From NCBI GenBank assembly GCA_029939035.1, contig JAOZTS010000046.1, forward strand, positions 1 to 8,303: 8,303 bases of DNA. The letters are read 5' to 3'. Below are positions 1-7,358 of this stretch, piece after piece. How positions within the stretch are numbered: the first letter of the stretch is position 1; the number at the start of each line of letters is the position of its first letter. The position numbers were made by a program, and so were the translations under genes. The notes beneath the pieces are model-generated. The model saw only the letters and a list, made by a program, of their open reading frames with translations. It had not been told where the DNA came from and made no database searches. The stretch comes from Candidatus Altimarinota bacterium (GTDB taxonomy: Bacteria > Patescibacteriota > Gracilibacteria > UBA1369 > LOWO2-01-FULL-3).

Positions 1-540
<540 letters not shown>

Positions 541-553
541 TCATATTAAGAGA

Positions 554-579
554 ACCAATTACTTTAACTAGTAATTGGT
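554..579 (-). promoter_or_regulatory. AT-rich hairpin just upstream of the 23S 5' end
   Basis: A perfect 10-bp inverted repeat (ACCAATTACT / AGTAATTGGT) with a 6-base loop lies about 14 bases before the mature 23S end. There is no T-run after it, so it is not a terminator. It could be a local processing hairpin, or one half of the long stem that usually brackets pre-23S rRNA. The second possibility cannot be tested because the 3' side of 23S is outside the window. Confidence 0.5.
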
Positions 580-597
580 ATAAAAAATTGCAATAAA

Positions 598-626
598 AAA
601 TTAATTAAATTAATTCTGATTTTCAA
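598..626 (-). promoter_or_regulatory. Weak candidate second promoter for 23S
   Basis: On the minus strand TTGAAA (621-626) and TAATTT (598-603) are spaced by 17 bases, with a start expected near 591. The -10 matches the consensus at only three of six positions, and in such AT-rich DNA this can arise by chance. It matters because it lies after the terminator hairpin at 636-660. If active, 23S would not need read-through of that hairpin. It also overlaps the boxA-like sequence. Confidence 0.25.
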
Positions 627-632
627 GGAACA
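620..632 (-). promoter_or_regulatory. boxA-like antitermination element
   Basis: The minus strand reads TGTTCCTTGAAAA. This is one base from TGTTCTTTGAAAA, the sequence found before 23S in Bacillus-type spacers, which belongs to the boxA class bound by NusB/S10 in rRNA antitermination. It directly follows the T-run of the upstream terminator hairpin and lies about 80 bases before mature 23S. It may be the surviving distal end of an ancestral short spacer. The call rests on similarity and position only. Confidence 0.5.
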
Positions 633-660
633 AAAAAGGGTGTGCCTTTTGCACACCCTT
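632..660 (-). terminator. Intrinsic terminator in the 23S leader
   Basis: A perfect 10-bp stem (AAGGGTGTGC / GCACACCCTT) with a 5-base AAAAG loop is followed on the minus strand by a run giving six consecutive T. There is no equivalent T-run on the plus strand, so it acts on leftward transcription. It would stop transcripts from the hydrolase/membrane-protein unit and from the promoter at 771-799 before they reach 23S, unless it is overridden. Its 5' arm is also claimed by an alternative upstream pairing (see the antiterminator entry). Confidence 0.8.
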
Positions 661-710
661 AAAGCTTAGAAATTTTGGAAAGTTCTATGTTTCCGGCCTT
701 AAGGGTACGC
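651..710 (-). promoter_or_regulatory. Putative antiterminator of a 23S-leader attenuator
   Basis: In the minus-strand RNA, segment 710-697 (GCGUACCCUUAAGG) can pair with 664-651 (CUUUAAGGGUGUGC) over 14 consecutive pairs, eleven Watson-Crick and three G-U. The second segment contains the entire 5' arm of the terminator at 636-660, so the two hairpins exclude each other. The 32-base loop between them holds a smaller GGAAA/TTTCC stem (690-694 with 677-681). The first segment resembles the terminator's 3' arm (GCGTACCCTT against GCACACCCTT), as expected of two rivals for one partner. No known riboswitch or leader peptide is recognised. Function is inferred from the pairing alone. Confidence 0.55.
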
Positions 711-770
711 AATAGTTTTTTCGCATAAAAGAAGGAAAATGATTTAACTTACTTACTAAAATGCTTCATG

Positions 771-799
771 ATTATATTGATCCGAATTCCTAAAGTCAA
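771..799 (-). promoter_or_regulatory. Sigma-70-type promoter directed at 23S
   Basis: TTGACT (794-799) and TATAAT (771-776) are separated by exactly 17 bases, with a start expected near 764. An A-rich stretch lies just upstream of the -35 (T7 on the plus strand, 804-810), as in the UP elements of rRNA promoters. It lies between the stop of the 80-residue gene and 23S, and no other gene stands between it and 23S. It would give 23S its own leader of about 220 bases. Confidence 0.75.
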
Positions 800-818
800 C
801 ACGTTTTTTTAGCATAAT

Positions 819-1061
819 TTAAGCTCCAAAAAATGGGCCTAAAACTGTTTTGAAAATTGTTTGTATAGTCCCTAACGCATACATAAGGGACAAAATAAAC
901 ACCAACATCGCAAAGATTATGATAAACATGTTGGTTCCACCCATACCAAAGATTCTTTCAGCAAAACCAATATCACCAGTAAATTCCTTCACAGCTCTTC
1001 TATACTTCAGCATCAAATACGCTATTGGCCAGCTAATTATTACTATCATCCATTTATCCAT
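819..1061 (-). CDS. Small two-helix membrane protein, unknown function
   Basis: This is an 80-residue protein that I do not recognise. Two hydrophobic segments are plain: residues about 4-19 and 44-66. They are joined by a charged linker with the basic patch KYRRAVKE and a glycine-rich turn (GMGGTN). By the positive-inside rule the linker would be cytoplasmic and both ends outside. The C-terminal 15 residues are apolar and could lie along the membrane. The ATG is only 9 bases after the stop of the 1203-residue hydrolase gene and has no Shine-Dalgarno, so the two are probably co-transcribed and translationally coupled. Size, topology and position after a peptidoglycan-hydrolase-like gene recall a phage holin, but there is no sequence match and the C-terminus lacks the charges common in holins. 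The stop is TAA, and no terminator separates the gene from the 23S promoter. Confidence 0.72.
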   Translation of the reverse strand: MDKWMIVIISWPIAYLMLKYRRAVKEFTGDIGFAERIFGMGGTNMFIIIFAMLVFILSLMYALGTIQTIFKTVLGPFFGA

Positions 1062-1070
1062 AGAATTACA

Positions 1071-4000
1071 TTAAGCTGATGCTTGATTTGGATTATATCT
1101 TGATGAACTCCTTACTGTTGCAACTTTTTTGTATGTCGTTACTCTTCGTCCTGTTTTTTTCATCCACCTTCTTGACCCATACTCCCAATGCCACGGCTCA
1201 ACTGGATAGTTAGCCATGCCTGCCAACGGCATAATCTTTTTTAAATATATTTGATTTTTATGCCATTTTCCACCCTCCCACTTCTTAGTTCTTTCATTAT
1301 ATACCATCGCAACTACATCTATTGCTGCCCCGGCTCCATGCCATGATTTTCCCCATCCAGCTACCTTTTTATTTCCAGTTTTGCTTGGATTATACCTTCT
1401 CTGTCGCGCAAATGACCGATAAGAATCTATCACTCTAAATCTAACCTTAGGTCCTGGAGGATTCATATATTTACCAGATTCTCCAAGTTGTCTAGCACGA
1501 TAGAATGCATCCATTGCACCCTTTCTCAATATAACCCTGTTTTCAAAACTATCACTACACGCTACAAACCGATCTCTCGAATTAATTTTTTCTCCAGTAT
1601 CAACAAATTTTGCAGATTGTACTTGTTTCCATTTTTTATTAGTCCAATTAAAGAATTTAGATTTAGGTCCCTTAACAGCAAAAAGTGGATCAACAGGAGC
1701 AATATATCTTTCCCTCAATCCCCCACCAGTATCAATATTCATTCTTCCTCTCAAGCTATAATAAGGGTCGTGCAAATTAATAATTTTCCTATTACCTACA
1801 GATCTTTTAAATTTAGCCAAAGTTCTCACACCATGATTATCTGTAAACACAGGTTCTAACCTCCTAGTTTTCTTGTTTGTTCTCCACCCCGAAAACGTAA
1901 TCCAATGCCTATTGGTTGCTTTGACTACTTTTGCAATTCTCGTACCATCTTTATACGCTGCAGTACTCGCCAATTGAGGTGACACCGTTGCCACATATAT
2001 TGCAGTACCTATAGGTATTTTTTTTGAGTTAAAAGCTTCTCCTGGTTTTGCAAAATCACTTATCTTTAAATTATTCACCAATTTTCCCCTATACTCAGAT
2101 GTCGACATTTTAAACAAGCCGTCATACCTCAAACTTTTCCATTTTGATTTATTTCCAGTAATCAAACTTTTAACCTTTGCTGCTACCATTATAGCCATTC
2201 CTTCACATTGTCCAGGAACAGCATGTTTTCCGATACCATAAAGCTTTCTGTGCTCATCCAATATCATTTTTGATAGAGCATCATCTATAACTGGTGCATC
2301 TTTTGGCCTATCAGCATAGTGCGATAAACCTGGACCTCTAGAAGCGTATATAATTTTCTTTTTAATAGGTTTAGCCTTCAAATATTTAGTTCCACTATCA
2401 ACACTTATCCTTCCTCTAACCAAAGCATAAGGATCAATAATATTGTAAACTCGTCTATTTCCCCATTTTTTCAATCCAGCCAAATCCGATATTCCCCCAG
2501 CCTTTTTTTCATTATGAACAAATTTTGCTCTGCCATTTTCTTTACCGATATATTTTACCCAATGTCTTTTTCCTGCATAACATGGAGCCCTCTCTGTTTT
2601 TTTATGACCTTTCATATAATCCAATAACTCAGGCTTTGTAATATCCATAAATATCAAAGCTCCGACTGGAATGTTTCCGGAATTTAACGGATCTCCATGA
2701 TCTGCAAAATTCGAATCCTTTAGATCTCTAAGATGTATTCCTCTATGTTTCGAAGTTGCCTCCTTAAACAAGGGATGATTCCTCACCCAGGTTAAATCAA
2801 ATTTCTTTCCCGTCATCCTCTCTAACAACATTTCACTTAATTTACTCACATATCCTTCACACTCACCTGGAGTAACATATCCAGCTTTATTTTTGGCATG
2901 AAGCTTTCTGTTTTCCTCAATAATCATTTTCATCAATATCTTGTCCACCTTTGCTGCATCTGCAGGCCTCTTTTTAGTATGAATATTTGGAGACAATGTA
3001 GCAAGACTTCCATGATCATCAGTAATAGTCGCTGTTATACCTCCACGACTAGTTACATCCTCTGATTTCCAAGATTGTTCATGTTTATCTCTAAGTGCTA
3101 TTTCTTCTTTATATTTAGTCAACATTTGTTTTTCTGGGAGTTCACTTTTTGTGAGAATTCTCAATTTATCTCCTGTGTTTGAATAAGCATAATATCCATT
3201 AGTATCAATAAACCCGACTCGTCCCTTATGCTTTCCATGTTGGACAACCCCTCGCTTTGCAAGAATATATTTCCCTCCTCTATCAATAATAATATCTGTA
3301 ATACTAGGATCAATAATAATATCTCCCAATCCCACATAATCCTCATGTGATCGATTCTTCGCATCATTTCCCATTTTTGCATAATCCAATGTATACCATT
3401 TTCCATCATATGCTGACGTATACGCTTTCAGTCTTCTTTGAGTTTCTATCTTCACATTTTCTACTTGATCCTTGTCTTTCTCGACACCAGTTTTTACTTT
3501 AAGCAATCGAGTATTGTATCTTACATCTGTGATAGATGAAGTTCGAAGCTTTTTCACATCAGCTGCAGCAATGCTTGCAGTTATTTTTTTCACTCTGTCC
3601 AAATACTTTTTGTGCAATAATCCTGCAGGATTATCTTTTTGAACTTTTTCATATTTCTCTATAGTCATTTCCCCATACCCCCCCCTAGCTGCATATCTAT
3701 CCATAAAGGGACTAAATGTATGTACTGGAGCTGAACTTGCCCCCATAAACATTCCAACAAAAGGATTTACTAATCCACCATGACTCATACGAGTCGCGTA
3801 GACTTTCACCTTCCCATCTTTGCTTTCCCATTTACCAGAAGTTTTTGTTGATAAATCCTGTTGATTAAGAGCTTTTTTCGTTAAGCCCAATTTACTAATA
3901 ATTTTTTTCGCAACCGACTCTGTCCTCGTCCCTGGTATAAACACTACATTCACTCTACCTCCCCTTTCGGCCAAATCAACTATCGGTTTATGTGACCAAT

Positions 4001-4682
4001 AAGTAGAATCCAGACAAGTAGCTCCAGTCACACCAGGTTGTGAAACTGCATGGTGAATCCCCTGGCCACCCATACTATGCCCAATTACATGGACATTGTT
4101 TATAGACTTACCAGTATTCTTACCGTTAATTGTTCTCAAAATAACCTCTATAGCAGTCTCTATTTTCTTACTCTGCGGATTCAAAATCTTCTCCTTCATA
4201 TATGCATATTTTTGTTTATACCCATACCTTGATGTAACTTTTCCCTCTAAAATAACAAGAGCTCTTCTTTTTCCTTTCTTTCCTGCAGCAATCCACTTTC
4301 CCCTTAGATCGTCCCTTTTCAATGCCAAGTCTATTCCAGATGCCCCTCCTGGAAAATACATATCCACTCCCCCATCACATCCTTTTGGAATTAAGACTAA
4401 CATTCTATATCCCCCTAATGATTGTGGAAGATTTATAATTTTTTCATATAAAATCTCCTTCCCTTTCTCCGCTGCCTTTGGCAAAAGAGATACGGCCGTA
4501 GTATCAAGACCCTTTCTTTTCTTAAGCAATAACGCTTTTGCTGCGGCCGCTTTCGCCGCTGCGGCTTTCTTTGCTGATAATTTTTGCGCAGGACTTAATG
4601 GAGCCGCAGGTTTTCGCAAAACTGGTTTTGGGCGTTTTGCTACCTTAGGTACTCTTTTTGGGGTTTTCTTCAGATCCGCCAT
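1071..4682 (-). CDS. Multi-domain hydrolase: alpha/beta hydrolase, two papain-like repeats, VanY-type M15 peptidase
   Basis: This is a 1203-residue protein. Residues 1-60 are a Lys/Ala/Pro-rich basic tail without a signal peptide or membrane segment. Residues about 91-310 look like an alpha/beta hydrolase: GHSMG with nucleophile Ser203, and likely Asp225 and His301. Residues 571-765 and 790-988 are two copies of one domain. Each has a Cys in PG[EQ]CEG (608, 826), RHW with His707/His926, and an Asn (724, 949), an order typical of papain-fold NlpC/P60 or CHAP peptidases; this assignment is inference. Residues about 1030-1170 are a clear M15B D,D-carboxypeptidase: YRSFARQ, then SWHGAGAAID with zinc ligands His1115 and Asp1122, then EPWHWE with catalytic Glu1162 and ligand His1165. 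The likely targets are cell-wall peptide stems and perhaps ester bonds. Without a Sec signal, export would need another route or lysis. The start ATG lies about 17 bases after the expected transcription start, with no Shine-Dalgarno. Confidence 0.9.
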   Translation of the reverse strand: MADLKKTPKRVPKVAKRPKPVLRKPAAPLSPAQKLSAKKAAAAKAAAAKALLLKKRKGLDTTAVSLLPKAAEKGKEILYEKIINLPQSLGGYRMLVLIPKGCDGGVDMYFPGGASGIDLALKRDDLRGKWIAAGKKGKRRALVILEGKVTSRYGYKQKYAYMKEKILNPQSKKIETAIEVILRTINGKNTGKSINNVHVIGHSMGGQGIHHAVSQPGVTGATCLDSTYWSHKPIVDLAERGGRVNVVFIPGTRTESVAKKIISKLGLTKKALNQQDLSTKTSGKWESKDGKVKVYATRMSHGGLVNPFVGMFMGASSAPVHTFSPFMDRYAARGGYGEMTIEKYEKVQKDNPAGLLHKKYLDRVKKITASIAAADVKKLRTSSITDVRYNTRLLKVKTGVEKDKDQVENVKIETQRRLKAYTSAYDGKWYTLDYAKMGNDAKNRSHEDYVGLGDIIIDPSITDIIIDRGGKYILAKRGVVQHGKHKGRVGFIDTNGYYAYSNTGDKLRILTKSELPEKQMLTKYKEEIALRDKHEQSWKSEDVTSRGGITATITDDHGSLATLSPNIHTKKRPADAAKVDKILMKMIIEENRKLHAKNKAGYVTPGECEGYVSKLSEMLLERMTGKKFDLTWVRNHPLFKEATSKHRGIHLRDLKDSNFADHGDPLNSGNIPVGALIFMDITKPELLDYMKGHKKTERAPCYAGKRHWVKYIGKENGRAKFVHNEKKAGGISDLAGLKKWGNRRVYNIIDPYALVRGRISVDSGTKYLKAKPIKKKIIYASRGPGLSHYADRPKDAPVIDDALSKMILDEHRKLYGIGKHAVPGQCEGMAIMVAAKVKSLITGNKSKWKSLRYDGLFKMSTSEYRGKLVNNLKISDFAKPGEAFNSKKIPIGTAIYVATVSPQLASTAAYKDGTRIAKVVKATNRHWITFSGWRTNKKTRRLEPVFTDNHGVRTLAKFKRSVGNRKIINLHDPYYSLRGRMNIDTGGGLRERYIAPVDPLFAVKGPKSKFFNWTNKKWKQVQSAKFVDTGEKINSRDRFVACSDSFENRVILRKGAMDAFYRARQLGESGKYMNPPGPKVRFRVIDSYRSFARQRRYNPSKTGNKKVAGWGKSWHGAGAAIDVVAMVYNERTKKWEGGKWHKNQIYLKKIMPLAGMANYPVEPWHWEYGSRRWMKKTGRRVTTYKKVATVRSSSRYNPNQASA
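1719..2315 (-). repeat. Second copy of an internal protein domain repeat
   Basis: This encodes residues 790-988 of the 1203-residue protein. It matches the first copy by RPKDAP near its start, a helix ending in HRKLYG, PGQCEG (Cys826), IPIGTAIYV, RHWITFSGW (His926), FTDNHG (Asn949) and a closing DPYYSLRGRMNID. The Cys-to-His spacing is 100 residues against 99 in the first copy. The copies have diverged in sequence, so this is an old duplication rather than a DNA-level repeat. Confidence 0.8.
2388..2972 (-). repeat. First copy of an internal protein domain repeat
   Basis: This encodes residues 571-765. Its landmarks are RPADAA, a helix ending in NRKLHA, PGECEG (Cys608), IPVGALIFM, RHWVKYIG (His707), FVHNE (Asn724) and a closing DPYALVRGRISVD. 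The conserved positions are those expected of a Cys-His-Asn catalytic set, and both copies keep all three. It follows the alpha/beta hydrolase and a roughly 260-residue linker that I could not assign. Confidence 0.8.
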
Positions 4683-4705
4683 TTTTTGGTTTTATTAATC
4701 TAACA

Positions 4706-4734
4706 ATTATACCAAAAAAACGCCTTTCTATCAA
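4706..4734 (-). promoter_or_regulatory. Promoter of the hydrolase / membrane-protein unit
   Basis: TTGATA (4729-4734) and a perfect TATAAT (4706-4711) are 17 bases apart, with TG one base before the -10 (extended -10). The expected start is near 4699, leaving about 17 untranslated bases before the ATG at 4682. The spacer between the boxes contains a T7 run that also serves a possible terminator for tRNA-Ile. Confidence 0.8.
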
Positions 4735-4745
4735 GGGTAGAAGCC
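4714..4745 (-). terminator. Weak possible terminator after tRNA-Ile, overlapping a promoter
   Basis: Downstream of tRNA-Ile the minus strand has an imperfect hairpin, TTCTA / TAGAA with a 7-base loop and a bulged GC extension, followed by TTTTTTT (4714-4720). The stem is short, so termination may be partial. The -35 box of the next promoter lies in the loop and 3' arm, and the T-run fills its spacer. Confidence 0.4.
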
Positions 4746-4751
4746 GATAAA

Positions 4752-4828
4752 TGGTGGGCGATCGTGGACTTGAACCACGGACCTCGTCGTTATCAGCGAC
4801 GCGCTCTAACCACCTGAGCTAATCGCCC
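4752..4828 (-). tRNA. tRNA-Ile (anticodon GAU)
   Basis: The cloverleaf is complete: acceptor GGGCGAT / ATCGCCC, D-arm TAGCTCAGGTGGTTAGAGC, anticodon stem CGTCG / CGACG with loop CTGATAA (anticodon GAT), T-arm with GTTCAAGTC, and an encoded CCA after discriminator A. This is the isoleucine tRNA normally found in 16S-23S spacers. Here it stands alone between two protein genes, with its own candidate promoter upstream. Confidence 0.97.
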
Positions 4829-4844
4829 ACAATTTGCACGAACA

Positions 4845-4873
4845 AAATTACTTCAAACTTTCCTTTCAGTCAA
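4845..4873 (-). promoter_or_regulatory. Candidate promoter of tRNA-Ile
   Basis: TTGACT (4868-4873) and TAATTT (4845-4850) are spaced by 17 bases, in the gap between the SLH gene's terminator and the tRNA. The expected start is near 4838, about ten bases before the tRNA. The -35 is good and the -10 is weak. Because the strong terminator just upstream should stop SLH transcription, the tRNA needs some promoter here. Confidence 0.55.
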
Positions 4874-4880
4874 TATTAAT

Positions 4881-4913
4881 AAAAAAGAGCCGAGGACTTT
4901 CGCCCTCAGCTCT
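4881..4913 (-). terminator. Strong intrinsic terminator of the SLH-protein gene
   Basis: AGAGCTGAGG pairs with CCTCGGCTCT (10 bp, one G-U). The stem extends by a G-U and a C-G pair to a GAAA tetraloop and is followed by TTTTTT on the minus strand. It begins about 19 bases after the TAA stop of the SLH gene. It separates that gene from tRNA-Ile. Confidence 0.92.
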
Positions 4914-4931
4914 GCTAAAAACTCTATAAAA

Positions 4932-7313
4932 TTATCCTTGCATCAAAACCATAAAGAATCTGTATACAATCTCAGAAGCGTCTCCTCTAGAAAGCTCAGC
5001 TCCAGGATTGAAATTTCCATCTTCTAAATCAACCAAATCATTATCAACAGCAAACGTAACATATGGTAAATACCAACTATCCGAAGAAACGTCAGATGGA
5101 ATATCGTCATCAGACAAAGTTCCAACATCATCCATATCTAAATCAGCACTTTCGAATAACATCTTCAAGAACTCTACCTTGTTAACAGTCTTGGACAATT
5201 TGATATTTCCATCAGGGTATCCAACTAAGATTTCCTCATCTACCGCATATTTAAGGTATTTAGCATACCAACTCTTAGCTGATGCATCTGGGAATTTAAA
5301 TTCAAACCCTTCCAAATCAGCTGACTCAACACCTTCAATTTCAAGTCCTTCAAGAATAATCTTGATAGCCTCAGCTCTATTCACCTTGTTTTCAGCCTTG
5401 AAACTACCATCTTCATATCCATCCAAAACTTCATTTTGAGCCAAATACTGAATAGCTACAAAATTATGATGATCCTTTTTTAAATCTGAAAACTTAGAAT
5501 CTTCATGAATATATTCCTTCAATGTATGACCTAACTTTTGTTTAATTTCTGAAGCTTGAACATACTGAGCAACATCACTTTTTGGAGACCAATCGTCATC
5601 TTTACCATGTTGTTCCTCATTTTGTTCCATTTTTTGAGATTGAGTACTAACTGTAATCTCATCAAGTCCTTGTATCAAATAAATTTGGTTCAAAACTGCA
5701 GTATCAACAGCAAGTTGATCACCATCTACAACCAATAATTCATCCATCAATTTATCAATATCATATTGAACCTCAACATCTAATTCTACACCATCTACAT
5801 CAACTCCAGAATTCACACCATCAAGGTATTCACCCACTGGGAGATATACAGAAACCGAAGGATCAAATACCATTGAGAATGGAGTGTCTTTACAAGTCTT
5901 TATTGGACTAATAGCATCATATGCTTCACCCTTATCTGAAAGATAATAATCAACAACTACAACTTTGTAAGGATAATCATCCGAAGCAACAGTATTAAAT
6001 TTAGCCCAATAAATATATGGAACCATTGCATAATCCCATCCATCATTTTTACATTCTTGACTCATAGACCCAAATGATCCACCAAAATTTGTGGATGTCG
6101 AAACACTAATTGTATGACTTGAACTTCCACCAACAGTAGCAGAAACAGTAACACCAGTACCAAAAGCATCAACTGTCGCACCTAAAGTTAAAGAAGCTGA
6201 CCTTGTACTAGCGGTACTATTCCCAGACGTGACTGTATGCTCCCAAGTTGTAGTACCAGTTAAATTTGGATAATAATCATTTGATGGATCATCTAGTATA
6301 ACACTATCAATTACATGATGACCATTTAATGAAGCACCGTTGTGCTCATTATATGAATCAACTGAACCTACTACATGTGAACCAACTGCGAAATCTAAAT
6401 CATTTTCATCATTATATTCATTATAGTCTTCTAAGTTCCAAAGCTGAGTATCTCCGTCATATGGCAAATGGAGAATAAATTCTTTTCCATTATTTGCACC
6501 ACCTTCTATTTCATATTTATATTCGTAATATTCTGTACGAGCAACAACTACTCCATGATCCTCAATATTATCAACATCACTATCTAGATTATAAGTTGTA
6601 CCATAAGTAACTTCCGAAAATTCTGACTCTGATTCTTCCATTCCAATTTCAATAGCAGCCATAACTGTAGCCTCAGCTCCCATAAATGATGCACCAGTCG
6701 AAACTTCTGCTCTTGCTGAAAGACTAACTGAAAATTCATCTTCAGCTCCTGAAGAAGTAGAAGTTCCATATTCAGCATCAACACTGCCCTTACTTGGTCC
6801 CCAAGCTTTTGTTGGAAGTGATAAAGTTGGAATAGATGGCAAATGACCTCCAACAAGCGCCCATCTTTCAAAAGGAGGAACTACCAAAACAGCAACTCCT
6901 TTCCAGCTTGATTTAGAAGCACTTTTTTCATCTTGATACACCAAATAGCACGTATCAGCAGATAAAGCGTCTAAATTTGAACCTAAGTCCAAATCTATTC
7001 CAGTACCAGTATCAAGTCCTGCAGAAAAACTGTAATCTCCAGTATCTAATGCTACGTCAGGTATAGAAACTGTTGTATCAGTTCCTTCACAATCTATTTC
7101 CAATCTGGTAAAAGGAGCATCTGGAACATTTACGTCACTCATTGCATCCGACAAAGTCCCTATAGACTCCTCCAGTTCAATACTGGCACTATCGTAATCC
7201 AGCATAGAAGTCATAAGACTTCCATTTTTACTTACCATTAAATACCCTAAAATACTCACTGATGCTACCAGCACCGCAAGTAAAACGGATATCGTGGTTT
7301 TTGTTTTTTCCAT
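4932..7313 (-). CDS. Secreted or anchored surface protein with three C-terminal SLH domains
   Basis: This is a 793-residue acidic protein. I start it at the ATG at 7313, because an upstream in-frame TTG at 7370 would place the promoter -10 inside the gene. Residues 7-27 form one hydrophobic signal or anchor segment after a basic MEKTKT; no clear AXA cleavage site is seen. The body (about 30-560) is mostly predicted beta and rich in Ser, Thr, Asp and Gly, with four cysteines (75, 122, 421, 474). Two stretches, 193-223 and 366-411, alternate small polar and hydrophobic residues like long amphipathic beta-hairpins. Three SLH repeats follow at about 606-653, 672-720 and 737-786. They show FPD, WY and DG landmarks and would bind secondary cell-wall polymer or hold the protein in the outer layer. 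The gene has its own promoter and terminator and no Shine-Dalgarno. The function of the N-terminal body is unknown. Confidence 0.9.
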   Translation of the reverse strand: MEKTKTTISVLLAVLVASVSILGYLMVSKNGSLMTSMLDYDSASIELEESIGTLSDAMSDVNVPDAPFTRLEIDCEGTDTTVSIPDVALDTGDYSFSAGLDTGTGIDLDLGSNLDALSADTCYLVYQDEKSASKSSWKGVAVLVVPPFERWALVGGHLPSIPTLSLPTKAWGPSKGSVDAEYGTSTSSGAEDEFSVSLSARAEVSTGASFMGAEATVMAAIEIGMEESESEFSEVTYGTTYNLDSDVDNIEDHGVVVARTEYYEYKYEIEGGANNGKEFILHLPYDGDTQLWNLEDYNEYNDENDLDFAVGSHVVGSVDSYNEHNGASLNGHHVIDSVILDDPSNDYYPNLTGTTTWEHTVTSGNSTASTRSASLTLGATVDAFGTGVTVSATVGGSSSHTISVSTSTNFGGSFGSMSQECKNDGWDYAMVPYIYWAKFNTVASDDYPYKVVVVDYYLSDKGEAYDAISPIKTCKDTPFSMVFDPSVSVYLPVGEYLDGVNSGVDVDGVELDVEVQYDIDKLMDELLVVDGDQLAVDTAVLNQIYLIQGLDEITVSTQSQKMEQNEEQHGKDDDWSPKSDVAQYVQASEIKQKLGHTLKEYIHEDSKFSDLKKDHHNFVAIQYLAQNEVLDGYEDGSFKAENKVNRAEAIKIILEGLEIEGVESADLEGFEFKFPDASAKSWYAKYLKYAVDEEILVGYPDGNIKLSKTVNKVEFLKMLFESADLDMDDVGTLSDDDIPSDVSSDSWYLPYVTFAVDNDLVDLEDGNFNPGAELSRGDASEIVYRFFMVLMQG

Positions 7314-7358
7314 TTTTGTTTTTGTTAAAAGAATATATAAAGTTTTTCTATATACTAT

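Noticed and set aside
632..764. 5S rRNA gene before 23S
   Set aside because: The size is about right, but no conserved 5S sequence is present and the helices do not match the 5S fold.
750..770. Leader mini-ORF (ATG AAG CAT TTT AGT AAG TAA) after the 23S promoter
   Set aside because: The ATG lies only two bases after the -10 box, upstream of the expected transcription start, so it would not be in the RNA.
4096..4698. Open frame of 200 codons on the plus strand
   Set aside because: It is antisense to the Lys/Ala-rich start and hydrolase domain of the 1203-residue gene. Its Phe/Ala-rich content is what reversed Lys/Ala codons give.
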